Positions 1 through 8,763 of a stretch of DNA of 64,000 nucleotides are shown one piece after another. The notes under the pieces were generated by a model, which saw only the letters and a program-made list of their open reading frames with translations, did no database searches and was not told the DNA's origin. Positions within the stretch are counted from its first letter, which is position 1, and each line of letters begins with the position of its first letter. The translations under genes and the position numbers were made by a program. The DNA comes from Mesorhizobium hawassense (lineage in GTDB: Bacteria; Pseudomonadota; Alphaproteobacteria; Rhizobiales; Rhizobiaceae), in assembly GCF_003289945.1 (NCBI RefSeq), contig NZ_QMBP01000011.1, forward strand, positions 1-64,000, read 5' to 3'.

Positions 1-432
1 CAGTTTGCCTTTGACCTGCTCGTGGACGTTGCTCGCGATGCAGACGCCGCCAGGTTCTGCAAGCTTTTCGAGCCGCGCGGCGATGTTCACGCCATCACCG
101 TAGATCGTATCGTCCTGTGCAATCACGTCGCCCAAATTCACGCCCATGCGGAAAGTCATGCGCTTGTCTTCGGCCAAGCTTGCATTGTGAGCGGCCAATC
201 CCTCCTGGGCTTCGACCGCACACTGCACCGCGTGGACTGCGCTGGCGAATTCGACAAGAAGGCTGTCGCCAGCGGAACCGACGATGCGTCCGTGCGACCC
301 TGTGATCTTGGGCTCGATCACTTCCGCGCGAAGCCTCTTCAGATGCGCAAGCGTGCCAGCCTCGTCGGCTCCCATGAGGCGGCTGTAGCCGACGACGTCG
401 GCAGCAAGGATAGCGGTGAGGCGTCGCTCCAT
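1..432 (-). CDS. Class III adenylate/guanylate cyclase, N-terminal part (runs off left edge)
   Basis: This reading frame is open from an ATG at 430-432 to the window edge, giving the first 144 residues only. It opens MERRLTAILAADVVGYSRLM, the typical start of rhizobial class III cyclases that make cAMP (or cGMP) from ATP (or GTP). Both metal-binding aspartates are present, one in AADVVGYS and one in GSAGDSLLVEF. The later YGDGVNIAARLE motif is also intact, so the domain should be catalytic. A GGAGAG lies about 10 bases upstream of the ATG. Full-length relatives usually continue into a TolB-like and TPR region, as the protein at 53265-55046 does, but the rest cannot be seen here. It is transcribed in the same direction as the STAND fusion upstream of it. 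Confidence 0.85.
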   Translation of the reverse strand, partial: MERRLTAILAADVVGYSRLMGADEAGTLAHLKRLRAEVIEPKITGSHGRIVGSAGDSLLVEFASAVHAVQCAVEAQEGLAAHNASLAEDKRMTFRMGVNLGDVIAQDDTIYGDGVNIAARLEKLAEPGGVCIASNVHEQVKGKL

Positions 433-933
433 GCTTGTGTCCCGGCTCTCCCAAAGGTCGAAGCTCCGGGTGGCGAGCGTATTCCAGTCCTACCTCGAAT
501 GCGAGCATGCAGTGCCGGCGCTGCAGTACCTCGTTCAGTTCCTCCGCCGCCGACCCAAGTCGTCTCGACATCGTGAAAACGTAACCCGCCGCAAAATGGG
601 CTTCGTCGAATGCCCAAGGCCGGGCTGCCTGAGTGACAGGGTATGCCGGCCGTATATGGGCCCTAAGGTGTGAAGTCTATCGCGCCCTTTTAGCTGCCAT
701 TGGCTAGCTAGGGCTTGGGCGCGCACCGCACCGTGCGTCCGCAAACGCTTTTTCGGGCGCTACAAGCCGACCTTCTGCTTTGGACCCGAGCGCTAATCCG
801 AAGGCAAGCGAAATCCCAAGAATCACGGTTATGCGCCACGCCGTCCGCAGGGAGGCCCGATCCGCTCGGTCATCACCTTGGGTCAGACGGTTGGCGGTTC
901 GAGCCGCCCGAGGGCAAAGTCTGACCGTTATCG
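433..933. other. Gene-free stretch between the cyclase and the STAND fusion
   Basis: About 500 bases separate the start of the partial cyclase from the stop of the upstream STAND fusion. It should hold the cyclase promoter. Short open frames cross it in several frames, but none has a convincing start, ribosome site or family resemblance. One minus-strand frame at 704-946 (TTG start) has a short hydrophobic stretch and overlaps the STAND stop codon; it is not called. Confidence 0.5.
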
Positions 934-3900
934 TCAGCCCGGACAAGTGCCGTGTGCAGGGTCTTCAGGAAGGAAGAAGCTTCGCCGCTCGCAAGGGGTC
1001 AGTTCGCGAGGGACGGTACGATGGGCGAATTCAACAAGCTCCTTGGGTGTCTGGAAGACGCGAACGATGCTGACTCTTTGTTCGCCGGAAACAATCGCGA
1101 CATGGGTGCCGTCGGCGCTGAAAGCCGCACGTGTAAAGCCCGGTCGAAAGGTTGCTCCGTCCTGGCTCCCAAGGACGGCAATCTGGCGTCCCGATTGCGC
1201 CGCCCATAACCGCACCGTTCGATCTTCGGTCGACGCGGTCACGACATACAAGCCATTGGGGCTGAACTCGGCGCTGTCCAGCGCGCCGCTGTGGCCCCTG
1301 AGAACCCTTTCCGGACCGCCTGCGACGCTCCAGATACGGGCGGTTCCATCGCGTGAAGCAGTCAGCAGCGACTGGCTGTCGGGACTGAAGGCGACCGCCG
1401 TCACCGCGCCGGTATGCCCCTCCAGCGTTCTGACGCTTGTTCCCTCGGTGGTCGACCAAATTCGGGCCGTGTGGTCGAGTGAGCCCGTTGCGACCAGTTG
1501 ACCGTCCGGATTGAAGGCCGCTACCGTGATGCGATCCTGATGCCCAACCAGAGCACGGAGTTCGGCTCCGCTCGTCGTCAGGAGGTGTCCCACATTGTCT
1601 TCCCTGGCCGAGAGTATCAGACGTCCATCAGGGCTAAGAACCGCTTGCGGCAGATTGCTGCTTGTAACGATGGCGGCCAGCTCCGCGCCGGTCGTCGCGT
1701 CCCGCAGTTGCGCCGTTCCGCTGATCCATGCGCAAACAAGCGATTTGCCTTCGCGACCAAACTGGATCTTGATCAGTCCGGCATCTGATCGGAACTGGGC
1801 GGTCTCGTGTCCCGTGGCCACGTCAAAAATTCGAACCACGCCCTCAAGAGATGCCGTGGCGACGCGCCTCCCATCTGGGCTGAACGAGGCGCTTTGAACC
1901 ATCTCATGCGTGTCGAGGCGGATTATCTCGCGCCCGCTCACGACATCCCACAGGTGCGCCGCGCTGTCGCCGCCGCCGGTCAGCAGGTGGACGTTGTCGG
2001 GGCTGAAGACCGCGAAAGTCGGCCGAAATTCGTGTGAGAGCGACGTCGTCAGGGCGCCGTCGACATCCCAAAGCCGAGCGGTGCCATCGTGTGAAGCAGT
2101 GAGTAGAATGTTGCTGTCGACCGGGCTGAATTCCAAATGCTCGACCAAGGATTCATGACCGGCGATCGTCGTCACCAACGAGGCGCGTTCAGCGTCCCAG
2201 ATGCGGATCGGGCCATTGATCGAGGCGGTCGCCAGGAAGTGGTCGTCCGGGGTGAAAGCACCGTTCATCTCCACATCGCGTTCATCTGTATCGATGTCTG
2301 GCTTCACCCTAGAAACCTCTTGGCCGAGCACATCATCCAGCGTTCCTAACGCTACATCCCAAATCCGGGCAGTGCCATCGAGGGATACCGTGGCGATTCG
2401 CTGACCCCCGTGGCTGAAAATCGCGCCGTTCAATTGCGTGTCACTCTTGCTGCCGGCCAACTTTGCGATCTCCGTTCCTTTCGACACATCGAAAAGGCTG
2501 GAAGTGTCGCGGTGTGAATGCCAACCCCACGGGCCGGCCAGCAACCGGCTTCCGTCCGGGCTGAACGTCAGGGTGTAGGGCCAGGAGGTCACTCGGATTG
2601 ACCGCGTCAGCGCGCCGTCTGCGGTATTCCAGATCGAAACAAAATGCTTGCCCGCCGTCGCGAAGCTCCGGCCGTCTGAACTGAAAGCAGCGCGCGTATA
2701 TGCGTCGCTGCTTACACCCAGGACTTTCTTTCCGGTCCGAGCATCCCAGAGCGTTGCGTCGCTGTTCTCCCCCGCCGTCAGCACCCGGGTGCCATCCGGG
2801 CTGAAGATTGCTGTCGGATAATTGCCCACCGGCCGCAGGATGTAGAGCTGCTCTCCCGAGACTGCGTCCCAGAGACGTGCAGTGCCGTCCCTCGAGGCCG
2901 TCAGGATGCGGCTCCCGTCGGGGCTGAATTCGGCCCTCTCCACGGCCCCATCATGACCTTTTAGAATTGCAATTTCGGCACCGCTGGAGATGTCCCAGAC
3001 GGCTGCAGTTTTGTCATAGGATGCGGTGACGATGCGATCACCTGTGGGATTGAATGCCGCATGCGCCACACCGGCGCCAGCGCGGAGGATTTTGATCTGC
3101 CGGTGCGCCAGCAGAGCCTTGTAGAGGGCTGCCTCCGCCTCAAAGAGATATGGCCGCTCGGGCTGCTCTTTCGAGGGCAGCGCCTCAAGAGCCAACCGGA
3201 TTGCAGCCTCGGTGTTGCCGGCCGCGGCGGACCGCTCCGAAAGGAACGAGAGCGAAAGGAACTGATTGCGCAGCGCCTGATCGCGTTGGCCCGTTGCTTC
3301 CTCCCGCGCTCTGAAGGCGACGAGGGCGCCTGCACCCGCCATAAGAGCGAGCATTATTGCCACGATAGCGGCGTTCCGTGTCCGTCGGGCAAGCCGGTTT
3401 GCTGCGGTAGCCGCGAGGCTCCGGCGCTCGGCCTCTCGCTCCAGGCGCTCGCGTTTTGCCTCTTCGGCAGCCGCGATCAGCGCCAGTTCTGCGTGACGGT
3501 CCTTCTCCTCCTTCTGCCGATGGGCATGCAAGGACTCCTCGATGTATTCAAGGACGGCATCGTCGACCTCCTCCCGTCTTGACAGCATCAACTCTTCGCC
3601 CTCCGCCAGACGTTTGCCGGACGGCAGGAGAAGCTCTCGATTCCTGCTTTCCAGGTGCCATCGGTGGGCGTCGGCCCTCAGGCGTTCGCGCGTCTCGAGG
3701 AAGTTCCGGTTTGCATTCACAATGTCACCGGCGCGCGGCCAACGGCTCAACAGTGCTTCATGTGCAAGACGAACGAACACATGCCCTGCGACGTCCTCGT
3801 CGCTGACGAGGAGCCGGGCGTCGATTAGTGCCCTGACGAGGGCCGATCGCGCGGGAGTGCCCGCAACTTCGGTATACAGAGCCGGGCGTGCCGTGACCGT

Positions 3901-5754
3901 TTCATCGCCCAGGTTCGCCGTGGTGAGGGCGCGCAGCACCGCGGGCAAGGCCTCCTGGATCCCGGGCACCAGCAAGTCCAGGACTTCGTCGGCGCGGCGC
4001 GCGATTGCGCCTTCGAGCCCGCCGAGCGCACGATAGTGCGCAAAGGTGAGAACGCGTCGGTCGCCACTGGCTTGGTACAACGCGTCGAGGACAAACTCGA
4101 GAAGCGGCAATGATCCGGGATCGGCAGTTGCTGCCGCCTGGAGCACGTCATCGAGCCGCCCGAACTCGGCACTCTCCTCGAAGCGGAGCCCGGCCACGAC
4201 CGCAGGTTCGCGGATCATCTGGGCGATCTCTGGGCCGGTTGGCGGCAGAAGCTCGTAGCTTGCGAGGCCGTCCTTGAGAGCCGAGAAGCCCTTGACCTCA
4301 CCGCAGCGGTGAAAGAAGTCCGAACGGATCGCCGCTATCACCCAGACCAGTCCGCTCGCGGCCAGCACCGCCATGAACCGCACAAGGGCCTCGCGCGTCG
4401 CCGGCTGCCTCTCCGTCGTGAACAGCTCCTCCAGTTGATCGATGACTACGAGCAGTCTGATCTGCGAGCGGCGCGGCCCGGCGGCCTTGCGAAGTGCCTG
4501 TCGAACCATCGCCAGGGCCCGATCCGGCGTGCTTCTGCAGAGCCGAGCAAATTCCGCGGCTGTTGTTTCTGAAGACAGCTCCGGCACAGCAGCATCGTGA
4601 AGCACCGCCGCTGCCAGCACAGCGAATGTATCCGGTCCTTCGGAGAGGCGGATCAGGCAGCGGCGCCACAAGGATATGCCTGCCACGGCTCCAGGCCGTG
4701 TCAATGAAGGCAGCAGGCCAGCCCGCAGGAGAGAAGACTTGCCGCAACCGCTCATTCCGTAGATGAGCAGGAATGCCGTACCGCTTGCTGCCTGCTGCTC
4801 CAGTCTGGCAGTGCAGGCAGCAATCGCCCGTGCTCGGCCGAAGAAGAGATCGGCATCTTGGAATTCGAACGCATCGAGACCGCGAAATGGCGACCTGACC
4901 GGTTCCTCGGACGCAAGGCATACGCGGTAGATGCGCAAGGCACGGGCGACGTCCTTCAGTTTGTGCTCGCCGAGATCGATGAATTCCAGCGAGAGGTGGT
5001 CCTGAGCCTGGGACCGGACCGCTTCCGTGATGCAAATGCCGCCCGGGCGTGACAAGGTTTGAAGATGAGCTGCGACCACGACGGCATCGCCCTTGAGGCG
5101 GTCGCCCTCGGCGACGACGTAGCCGAGGTCAACGCCGATGCGGAAGCACAGCCGCTTTGTCTCGGGAACCTCGCGGTTCCGTCTATCGACCTCATGCTGG
5201 ATCTCGCTCGCACACCGCAACGCCTCGACAGGGCCAGTAAACTCCGCGAGGACTGTCTCTTCGACGCTCGCGAACACACGACTCGCATGTTGTATCAGTA
5301 GCCGATCGAGGACCTGCCTGTACGCCGGGGTAGGTGCAGCCATGCTCCGCTCATCCTTGCCTGCCGGCCGGACCTCGGCGGCCAATTCTGCCGCCAGAAT
5401 TGTAATCATTCTCGGTCCGGCATTTGAGGGAAGGACCAACCTGTAACCCCGCCTCGGCACTGTCTGCACGACGGCCTGGCGACTGTCGTTGAGCGCCGCA
5501 CGGATCTCGTGAATGCATTGCACAAGGCTGTCGTCGGTGACGGCTAGCCCATTCCAGACCGCCTTCATCAGGTCGTCCTTGGTGACGACGCGATCAGCGT
5601 TTTCCAGAAGGTGACGAAGCACCGCGAAGGTCTGGTGGCGAACTGCGATTGTCCTGTTCGACCGGTCGCGCAAGGTCTCGCTACTCACGTCGGCGGTAAC
5701 GCCGTTGAGCACGAACGTCGTGGGCGGCGAGCTATTCAAGCCGGTTCCCCTCAA
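934..5754 (-). CDS. wHTH / degenerate cyclase / STAND NTPase / WD40 fusion protein
   Basis: This 1606-residue protein is probably a signal-sensing regulator. Domains in order: an OmpR/PhoB-type winged helix (about 13-108, ending in the typical RRGYRL); a class III cyclase-like domain (about 115-278); a STAND NTPase with Walker A GMSGCGKS (333-340) and Walker B LLVVIDQLEELF (434-445); a charged coiled stretch (about 740-790); one membrane helix (about 794-815); and about 15 WD40-like repeats from 890 to the end, seen as recurring RIWD/RLWD endings. The cyclase domain looks dead: the two metal aspartates seen in the neighbouring cyclase are replaced (AAEL for AADV, VEET for AGDS). The only usable start in the open frame before residue 14 is TTG at 5752-5754, because a stop lies just upstream. 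STAND-WD40 proteins are known as inducible scaffolds. A DNA-binding head on a membrane-anchored propeller suggests membrane-tethered transcription control, which is inference. Confidence 0.85.
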   Translation of the reverse strand: MRGTGLNSSPPTTFVLNGVTADVSSETLRDRSNRTIAVRHQTFAVLRHLLENADRVVTKDDLMKAVWNGLAVTDDSLVQCIHEIRAALNDSRQAVVQTVPRRGYRLVLPSNAGPRMITILAAELAAEVRPAGKDERSMAAPTPAYRQVLDRLLIQHASRVFASVEETVLAEFTGPVEALRCASEIQHEVDRRNREVPETKRLCFRIGVDLGYVVAEGDRLKGDAVVVAAHLQTLSRPGGICITEAVRSQAQDHLSLEFIDLGEHKLKDVARALRIYRVCLASEEPVRSPFRGLDAFEFQDADLFFGRARAIAACTARLEQQAASGTAFLLIYGMSGCGKSSLLRAGLLPSLTRPGAVAGISLWRRCLIRLSEGPDTFAVLAAAVLHDAAVPELSSETTAAEFARLCRSTPDRALAMVRQALRKAAGPRRSQIRLLVVIDQLEELFTTERQPATREALVRFMAVLAASGLVWVIAAIRSDFFHRCGEVKGFSALKDGLASYELLPPTGPEIAQMIREPAVVAGLRFEESAEFGRLDDVLQAAATADPGSLPLLEFVLDALYQASGDRRVLTFAHYRALGGLEGAIARRADEVLDLLVPGIQEALPAVLRALTTANLGDETVTARPALYTEVAGTPARSALVRALIDARLLVSDEDVAGHVFVRLAHEALLSRWPRAGDIVNANRNFLETRERLRADAHRWHLESRNRELLLPSGKRLAEGEELMLSRREEVDDAVLEYIEESLHAHRQKEEKDRHAELALIAAAEEAKRERLEREAERRSLAATAANRLARRTRNAAIVAIMLALMAGAGALVAFRAREEATGQRDQALRNQFLSLSFLSERSAAAGNTEAAIRLALEALPSKEQPERPYLFEAEAALYKALLAHRQIKILRAGAGVAHAAFNPTGDRIVTASYDKTAAVWDISSGAEIAILKGHDGAVERAEFSPDGSRILTASRDGTARLWDAVSGEQLYILRPVGNYPTAIFSPDGTRVLTAGENSDATLWDARTGKKVLGVSSDAYTRAAFSSDGRSFATAGKHFVSIWNTADGALTRSIRVTSWPYTLTFSPDGSRLLAGPWGWHSHRDTSSLFDVSKGTEIAKLAGSKSDTQLNGAIFSHGGQRIATVSLDGTARIWDVALGTLDDVLGQEVSRVKPDIDTDERDVEMNGAFTPDDHFLATASINGPIRIWDAERASLVTTIAGHESLVEHLEFSPVDSNILLTASHDGTARLWDVDGALTTSLSHEFRPTFAVFSPDNVHLLTGGGDSAAHLWDVVSGREIIRLDTHEMVQSASFSPDGRRVATASLEGVVRIFDVATGHETAQFRSDAGLIKIQFGREGKSLVCAWISGTAQLRDATTGAELAAIVTSSNLPQAVLSPDGRLILSAREDNVGHLLTTSGAELRALVGHQDRITVAAFNPDGQLVATGSLDHTARIWSTTEGTSVRTLEGHTGAVTAVAFSPDSQSLLTASRDGTARIWSVAGGPERVLRGHSGALDSAEFSPNGLYVVTASTEDRTVRLWAAQSGRQIAVLGSQDGATFRPGFTRAAFSADGTHVAIVSGEQRVSIVRVFQTPKELVEFAHRTVPRELTPCERRSFFLPEDPAHGTCPG

Positions 5755-5884
5755 GCACGAAGCCGCGATCCCATATTAGCACGGTTTCGCGCTGCGAAGA
5801 TTGATCATCATACAGACCGCGCGGGGCGCGCGGATTTCGGCGAATGATCGTAAGCCGTTCGTGACTTGGCAAATGCCCCAGACC

Positions 5885-5907
5885 GACAATTCCACAATTC
5901 CATTGTC
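5885..5907. promoter_or_regulatory. Palindromic candidate operator upstream of the VWA gene
   Basis: GACAAT and ATTGTC are separated by 11 bases, 18 bases before the ATG of the VWA gene and in the region shared with the divergent STAND fusion. The symmetry and position fit a repressor or activator site. The cognate regulator is unknown; the winged helix of the STAND fusion is one candidate. Confidence 0.4.
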
Positions 5908-5924
5908 AGTGACAGGGGTTCGCC

Positions 5925-6785
5925 ATGGACTGCTTAGTACGGATTGCTGGAAGCATGGGCGCAAGACCGGTGCTGCGGCTCACGGGCGCCTTCCTGCTCA
6001 CCCTGTTCTTCGCGATGGCGCCACAGGCTCACTCGACGGACCGTCCCGCGGGCGGCCTGGCCGCAGTCGATTTGCAATTGATCCTTGCCGTGGACGTCTC
6101 GCCGTCGATGAGCAGAACCGAGCAAAAAGTGCAGCGCGACGGCTATGTTGATGCTTTCCGCCACGCGGACATTGCGATGGCAATCAAGGCGGGAGAACTG
6201 GGAAGAATCGCAGTGCTTTATCTGGAGTGGGCGGGGCCAAATCAGCAAACCGTCATCGTGCCGTGGACAATTGTCGAAAGCCGCGAGGACGCTCTGACTT
6301 TGGCGGACAGGCTCGCTGCTCTGTCGTTGACTGAAGGCCGCGGAACCTCGATTTCCGGCGCATTGCAGGCCGCGAATGGACTGTTCGCGAATAGTGGCTT
6401 GCGCAGCCCGCGCCGGGTTATCGACGTATCCGGCGACGGACCCAACAATGCCGGGGCCCTCATCGACCCCATCCGGCAGGTTCTTCTCGCGGAAGGCGTG
6501 ACGATCAACGGGCTGCCTATCGCGCTGCCCCGCATTGGCGAGGCCGACGGATTTGCGAGGTACGACCCCTCCAACCTGCAATCCTATTTCGAGAGCTGCG
6601 TCATCGGCGGACCGGACGCATTTGCAGTCGGCGTCACCGAGGCCGCGATGTTCGCCACCGCGGTCCGTCGAAAGCTGGTTCGTGAAATCTCCATGAACAT
6701 GGATCAGGTGATCTACACCTCGTACACCGAGCGTTCCGGCCCCACGGTCGATTGCAACATGATCGGTCAGTTGCCGGGCCGATAA
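5925..6785 (+). CDS. Secreted von Willebrand factor A-like protein, DUF1194 family
   Basis: The 286-residue protein has an N-terminal signal peptide (hydrophobic GAFLLTLFFAM, cleavage probably near QAHS). It then has a von Willebrand A-type fold with a metal-site motif DVSPSMS near residue 58 and a second conserved stretch, DVSGDGPNN. This matches DUF1194, a periplasmic or secreted family of unknown function common in rhizobia. VWA domains bind protein partners through a metal ion. AGGGG sits 6 bases before the ATG at 5925 and supports that start; a second ATG at 5955 would shorten the signal peptide. It diverges from the STAND fusion, from which it is separated by 170 bases containing a palindrome, so the two may be co-regulated. 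Confidence 0.8.
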   Translation: MDCLVRIAGSMGARPVLRLTGAFLLTLFFAMAPQAHSTDRPAGGLAAVDLQLILAVDVSPSMSRTEQKVQRDGYVDAFRHADIAMAIKAGELGRIAVLYLEWAGPNQQTVIVPWTIVESREDALTLADRLAALSLTEGRGTSISGALQAANGLFANSGLRSPRRVIDVSGDGPNNAGALIDPIRQVLLAEGVTINGLPIALPRIGEADGFARYDPSNLQSYFESCVIGGPDAFAVGVTEAAMFATAVRRKLVREISMNMDQVIYTSYTERSGPTVDCNMIGQLPGR

Positions 6786-7144
6786 CGCTCGGCAATAGGG
6801 TGCCAGCAACTGAATAGCTTCGCGGGCAAGTCGCAGGAGTATTGGGCGGACGGTGCGCGCGGAGATCATGAGCGCGAGGTCGACCACGATCAGGAAGCCG
6901 ATCCGACCGAATACGATTGTCCCGGCCTAATCGAGGGAGGACAGGGTATATGAACCCGTCGAAGCCTCTTGGCGCTCTTGGAGCCAGGCAATGAAATGAT
7001 CGTCATCCCGTTCCACCACCGCTATCGCAGCGCCTGCTTCGGAATGATCCCGATCCGGGTAGACAATGATGGGTCCATACTCGTCTCGCCGTGGTGCTAC
7101 GACCCCAGCCATTACCCGCCGGCTCCTGTATCCAATAGGAAACG
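6786..7144. other. Gene-free stretch after the VWA gene
   Basis: About 360 bases with no convincing gene. An 83-codon minus-strand frame (6927-7178) begins inside the terminator hairpin at 7145-7174, so its predicted N-terminus is stem sequence. I see no recognisable domain in it and do not call it. Confidence 0.5.
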
Positions 7145-7174
7145 ATGGCCCGGCGGCTCCGGTGGCCGGGCCAT
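7145..7174 (-). terminator. Hairpin terminator of the small secreted protein gene
   Basis: ATGGCCCGGC pairs perfectly with GCCGGGCCAT around a 10-base loop, 6 bases past the stop codon of the minus-strand gene at 7181-7474. On the minus strand the stem is followed by CGTTTCC, a weak T tract. Confidence 0.65.
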
Positions 7175-7180
7175 TCATAT

Positions 7181-7474
7181 TCAGTGATTGTGAGACTGTT
7201 GGAAGCCAGCCACGTCGTACTGTGACACGCTCTTCGGATTGTTTGAATTCTGCGGCTGTGTCCCTGCATATTTTCCATCGGCAACGCCACCCGGATTGAA
7301 GGCTGAGCCCGGTGCAGTGCTGGCATTGCCAGGCGTGGCGTTGCCCGTCTGATCGCTTCCGATTGTCTGATTAGGCTGGCCGGTCGTACCGGTCACTGTA
7401 TGCACGTTGCCGGCCAGGGCGACGCTGGTAGAGGCTAGAACCAAGCTGGCCACAGTTGCGAAGAGGTGTTTCAT
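7181..7474 (-). CDS. Small secreted protein of unknown function
   Basis: A 97-residue protein starting MKHLFATVASLVLASTSVALA, a clear signal peptide with an ALA cleavage site. The mature part is rich in N, G, T, P and S and ends with a QNSNNPKSVSQYDVAGFQQ-type tail. From memory, similar small secreted proteins with this tail occur widely in rhizobia, sometimes mislabelled as adenylate cyclase; I cannot confirm this here. GGGAGAAAGCC directly precedes the ATG and is a strong ribosome site. It has its own terminator and appears monocistronic. Function unknown. Confidence 0.75.
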   Translation of the reverse strand: MKHLFATVASLVLASTSVALAGNVHTVTGTTGQPNQTIGSDQTGNATPGNASTAPGSAFNPGGVADGKYAGTQPQNSNNPKSVSQYDVAGFQQSHNH

Positions 7475-7504
7475 GGCTTTCTCCCAAAGGCATGGTTTCA
7501 GGAG

Positions 7505-7531
7505 GGCGCTCGGGGTCTGAGAGAGCGCCCG
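7505..7531. other. Hairpin in the 5' region of the small secreted protein gene
   Basis: GGGCGCTC and GAGCGCCC form a perfect 8-bp stem 30 to 57 bases upstream of the ATG at 7474. It could be a leader hairpin or an operator. It has no T tract on either side, so a terminator is less likely. Confidence 0.4.
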
Positions 7532-7630
7532 GCATGAAAAGCCAACGCTTTTGGACTGGCCATTCGTCCCGAGAGCCGAGATAAGACACGCTGCAACGCG
7601 TCGACATGGCGATCACTTCAACTCTGTGGT

Positions 7631-7768
7631 ATGGATTTAGCCCGCAAGAAGCGGGGGAAGAGCCTGATGAACTCCACCGGTTGGGTACATCTCGGCGTTC
7701 TTTTGCTGGCCTTTGTCGGGGCGGCGATCTTCGGGATGCGGATGGTTCTCCCAGTGCTGTCTTGCTGA
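7631..7768 (+). CDS. Possible 45-residue single-pass membrane peptide
   Basis: The frame starts MDLARKKRGKSLMN and continues into a hydrophobic helix (VHLGVLLLAFVGAAIFGM), ending at a TGA. A positive N-terminal tail followed by one helix is the normal layout of a small inner-membrane protein. No clear ribosome site precedes the ATG at 7631. An internal ATG at 7667 has a GGGGGAAG-rich stretch upstream and would give 33 residues. It could equally be the remnant of a larger membrane protein or chance. Confidence 0.3.
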   Translation: MDLARKKRGKSLMNSTGWVHLGVLLLAFVGAAIFGMRMVLPVLSC

Positions 7769-7923
7769 AAGGCATTGTCACGGGTCTACTTCCCGAGCTT
7801 CAAAAAAATATTGGGCGTTCACGTCAGGGGAGCCACGTCCGTCCCTGGCACAAGGCTACCCGATCTCCACATCGCGCGATCCGCTTCGACCGTTTTGAAG
7901 CTGAGTGATCCCGCTCGCTTTGT

Positions 7924-8763
7924 TCAAACGGTCGGTGCACGTTTCTGAAATCGACTTTCGCGAAAGTCCAGCAATTTCTGATACACCTCAAGGTGCCCGA
8001 TAAAATTGCGTGCTAGAAACATTACCAACTTAGGATTGTTCAACAATCTGTCAAAATAGCTCATAACAGCGATTAGGTTGAGCACTGTTTCGCCATGGGT
8101 GCTGGCGACGCTCAGAAATTCATGGCTGACCTTGGCCAAGTCGGTTTCCATGGCAGCCAATTGCGATGGGGAGACGCCTTCATATTGCTTTCTGGGAGCA
8201 AAGGGATCGGTGAGCTGCGATCGTGGTGTGAGCGCGATCAAAAGTCTCACCACTCGAAATTGTACGCGGTCCAACGCTATCATGAGCCGCACGATTTCAA
8301 CCTGCCTGCTCGGCACAACCTCTCGCAACAAGGGGAAAATCTTCAAGGGGGCGCTAAGGTCCCTCAGAAGGTCGAGAGCCTCGATACAAATTCCGCCAAC
8401 AAGCTGCGGCTCCGCTGCGAAGGCCAACGGGCCTTGCTGCTCCTCAGAACGGGAATTCGGTCCGCTTGGCGAACCTTGCGTCAAGATCGAGGGCAGCGTT
8501 CCGAGACCGTGCGCCTGCAGCAAGGCGCGAAACGGAGCGTTGGATAGAATCTGAGCTGTGGCATTGACGACGCCTTCCAGTTGGTGCTGCGCCGCGTCGA
8601 CTTCTCTGATGAAATCCTGCATATGATCGAACTCGCGCTTGTAGGTCCGCAAGAACGCAGGGCCACGCAAAGGATTCAGCGGCGCCTGCAAATTGGCAGT
8701 CAGACGAATGGCATGCCGGTTGTTCTCGACGAAGCGACGAAGCTCGGCCTTGGTCATTTTCAC
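7924..8763 (-). CDS. RepB C-terminal-domain-like protein coupled to a recombinase
   Basis: A 279-residue protein. Residues about 120-270 resemble the C-terminal domain of rhizobial plasmid partitioning protein RepB: a helix-turn-helix-like segment (LLREVVPSRQVEIVRLM), then LLIALTPRSQL, then a GVSPSQLAAMETDL stretch, then a helical end. The N-terminal ParB/nuclease-like half of true RepB is not seen, and no repA or repC is near, so this is not a plasmid replication operon. Its ATG overlaps the recombinase stop codon by four bases, so translation is probably coupled. It may help the recombinase act at its sites or serve as a DNA-binding directionality factor. That role is inference. Confidence 0.65.
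   Translation of the reverse strand: MKMTKAELRRFVENNRHAIRLTANLQAPLNPLRGPAFLRTYKREFDHMQDFIREVDAAQHQLEGVVNATAQILSNAPFRALLQAHGLGTLPSILTQGSPSGPNSRSEEQQGPLAFAAEPQLVGGICIEALDLLRDLSAPLKIFPLLREVVPSRQVEIVRLMIALDRVQFRVVRLLIALTPRSQLTDPFAPRKQYEGVSPSQLAAMETDLAKVSHEFLSVASTHGETVLNLIAVMSYFDRLLNNPKLVMFLARNFIGHLEVYQKLLDFRESRFQKRAPTV

Larger units (their letters stand above)
7475..7923. other. Intergenic stretch with one hairpin and one possible micro-ORF
   Basis: This 449-base stretch lies between the start of the small secreted protein gene and the stop of the RepB-like gene, both on the minus strand. It holds the promoter side of the former, the hairpin at 7505-7531, and a possible 45-codon membrane peptide at 7631-7768, listed separately. 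A longer plus-strand frame at 7606-7908 shows no domain and is not called. Confidence 0.5.

Noticed and set aside
704..946. 80-codon minus-strand frame just downstream of the STAND fusion
   Set aside because: TTG start overlapping the upstream stop, one weak hydrophobic stretch, no ribosome site and no family resemblance.
6927..7178. 83-codon minus-strand frame
   Set aside because: Its first codons are the stem of the terminator hairpin of the neighbouring gene, so the start is not credible.
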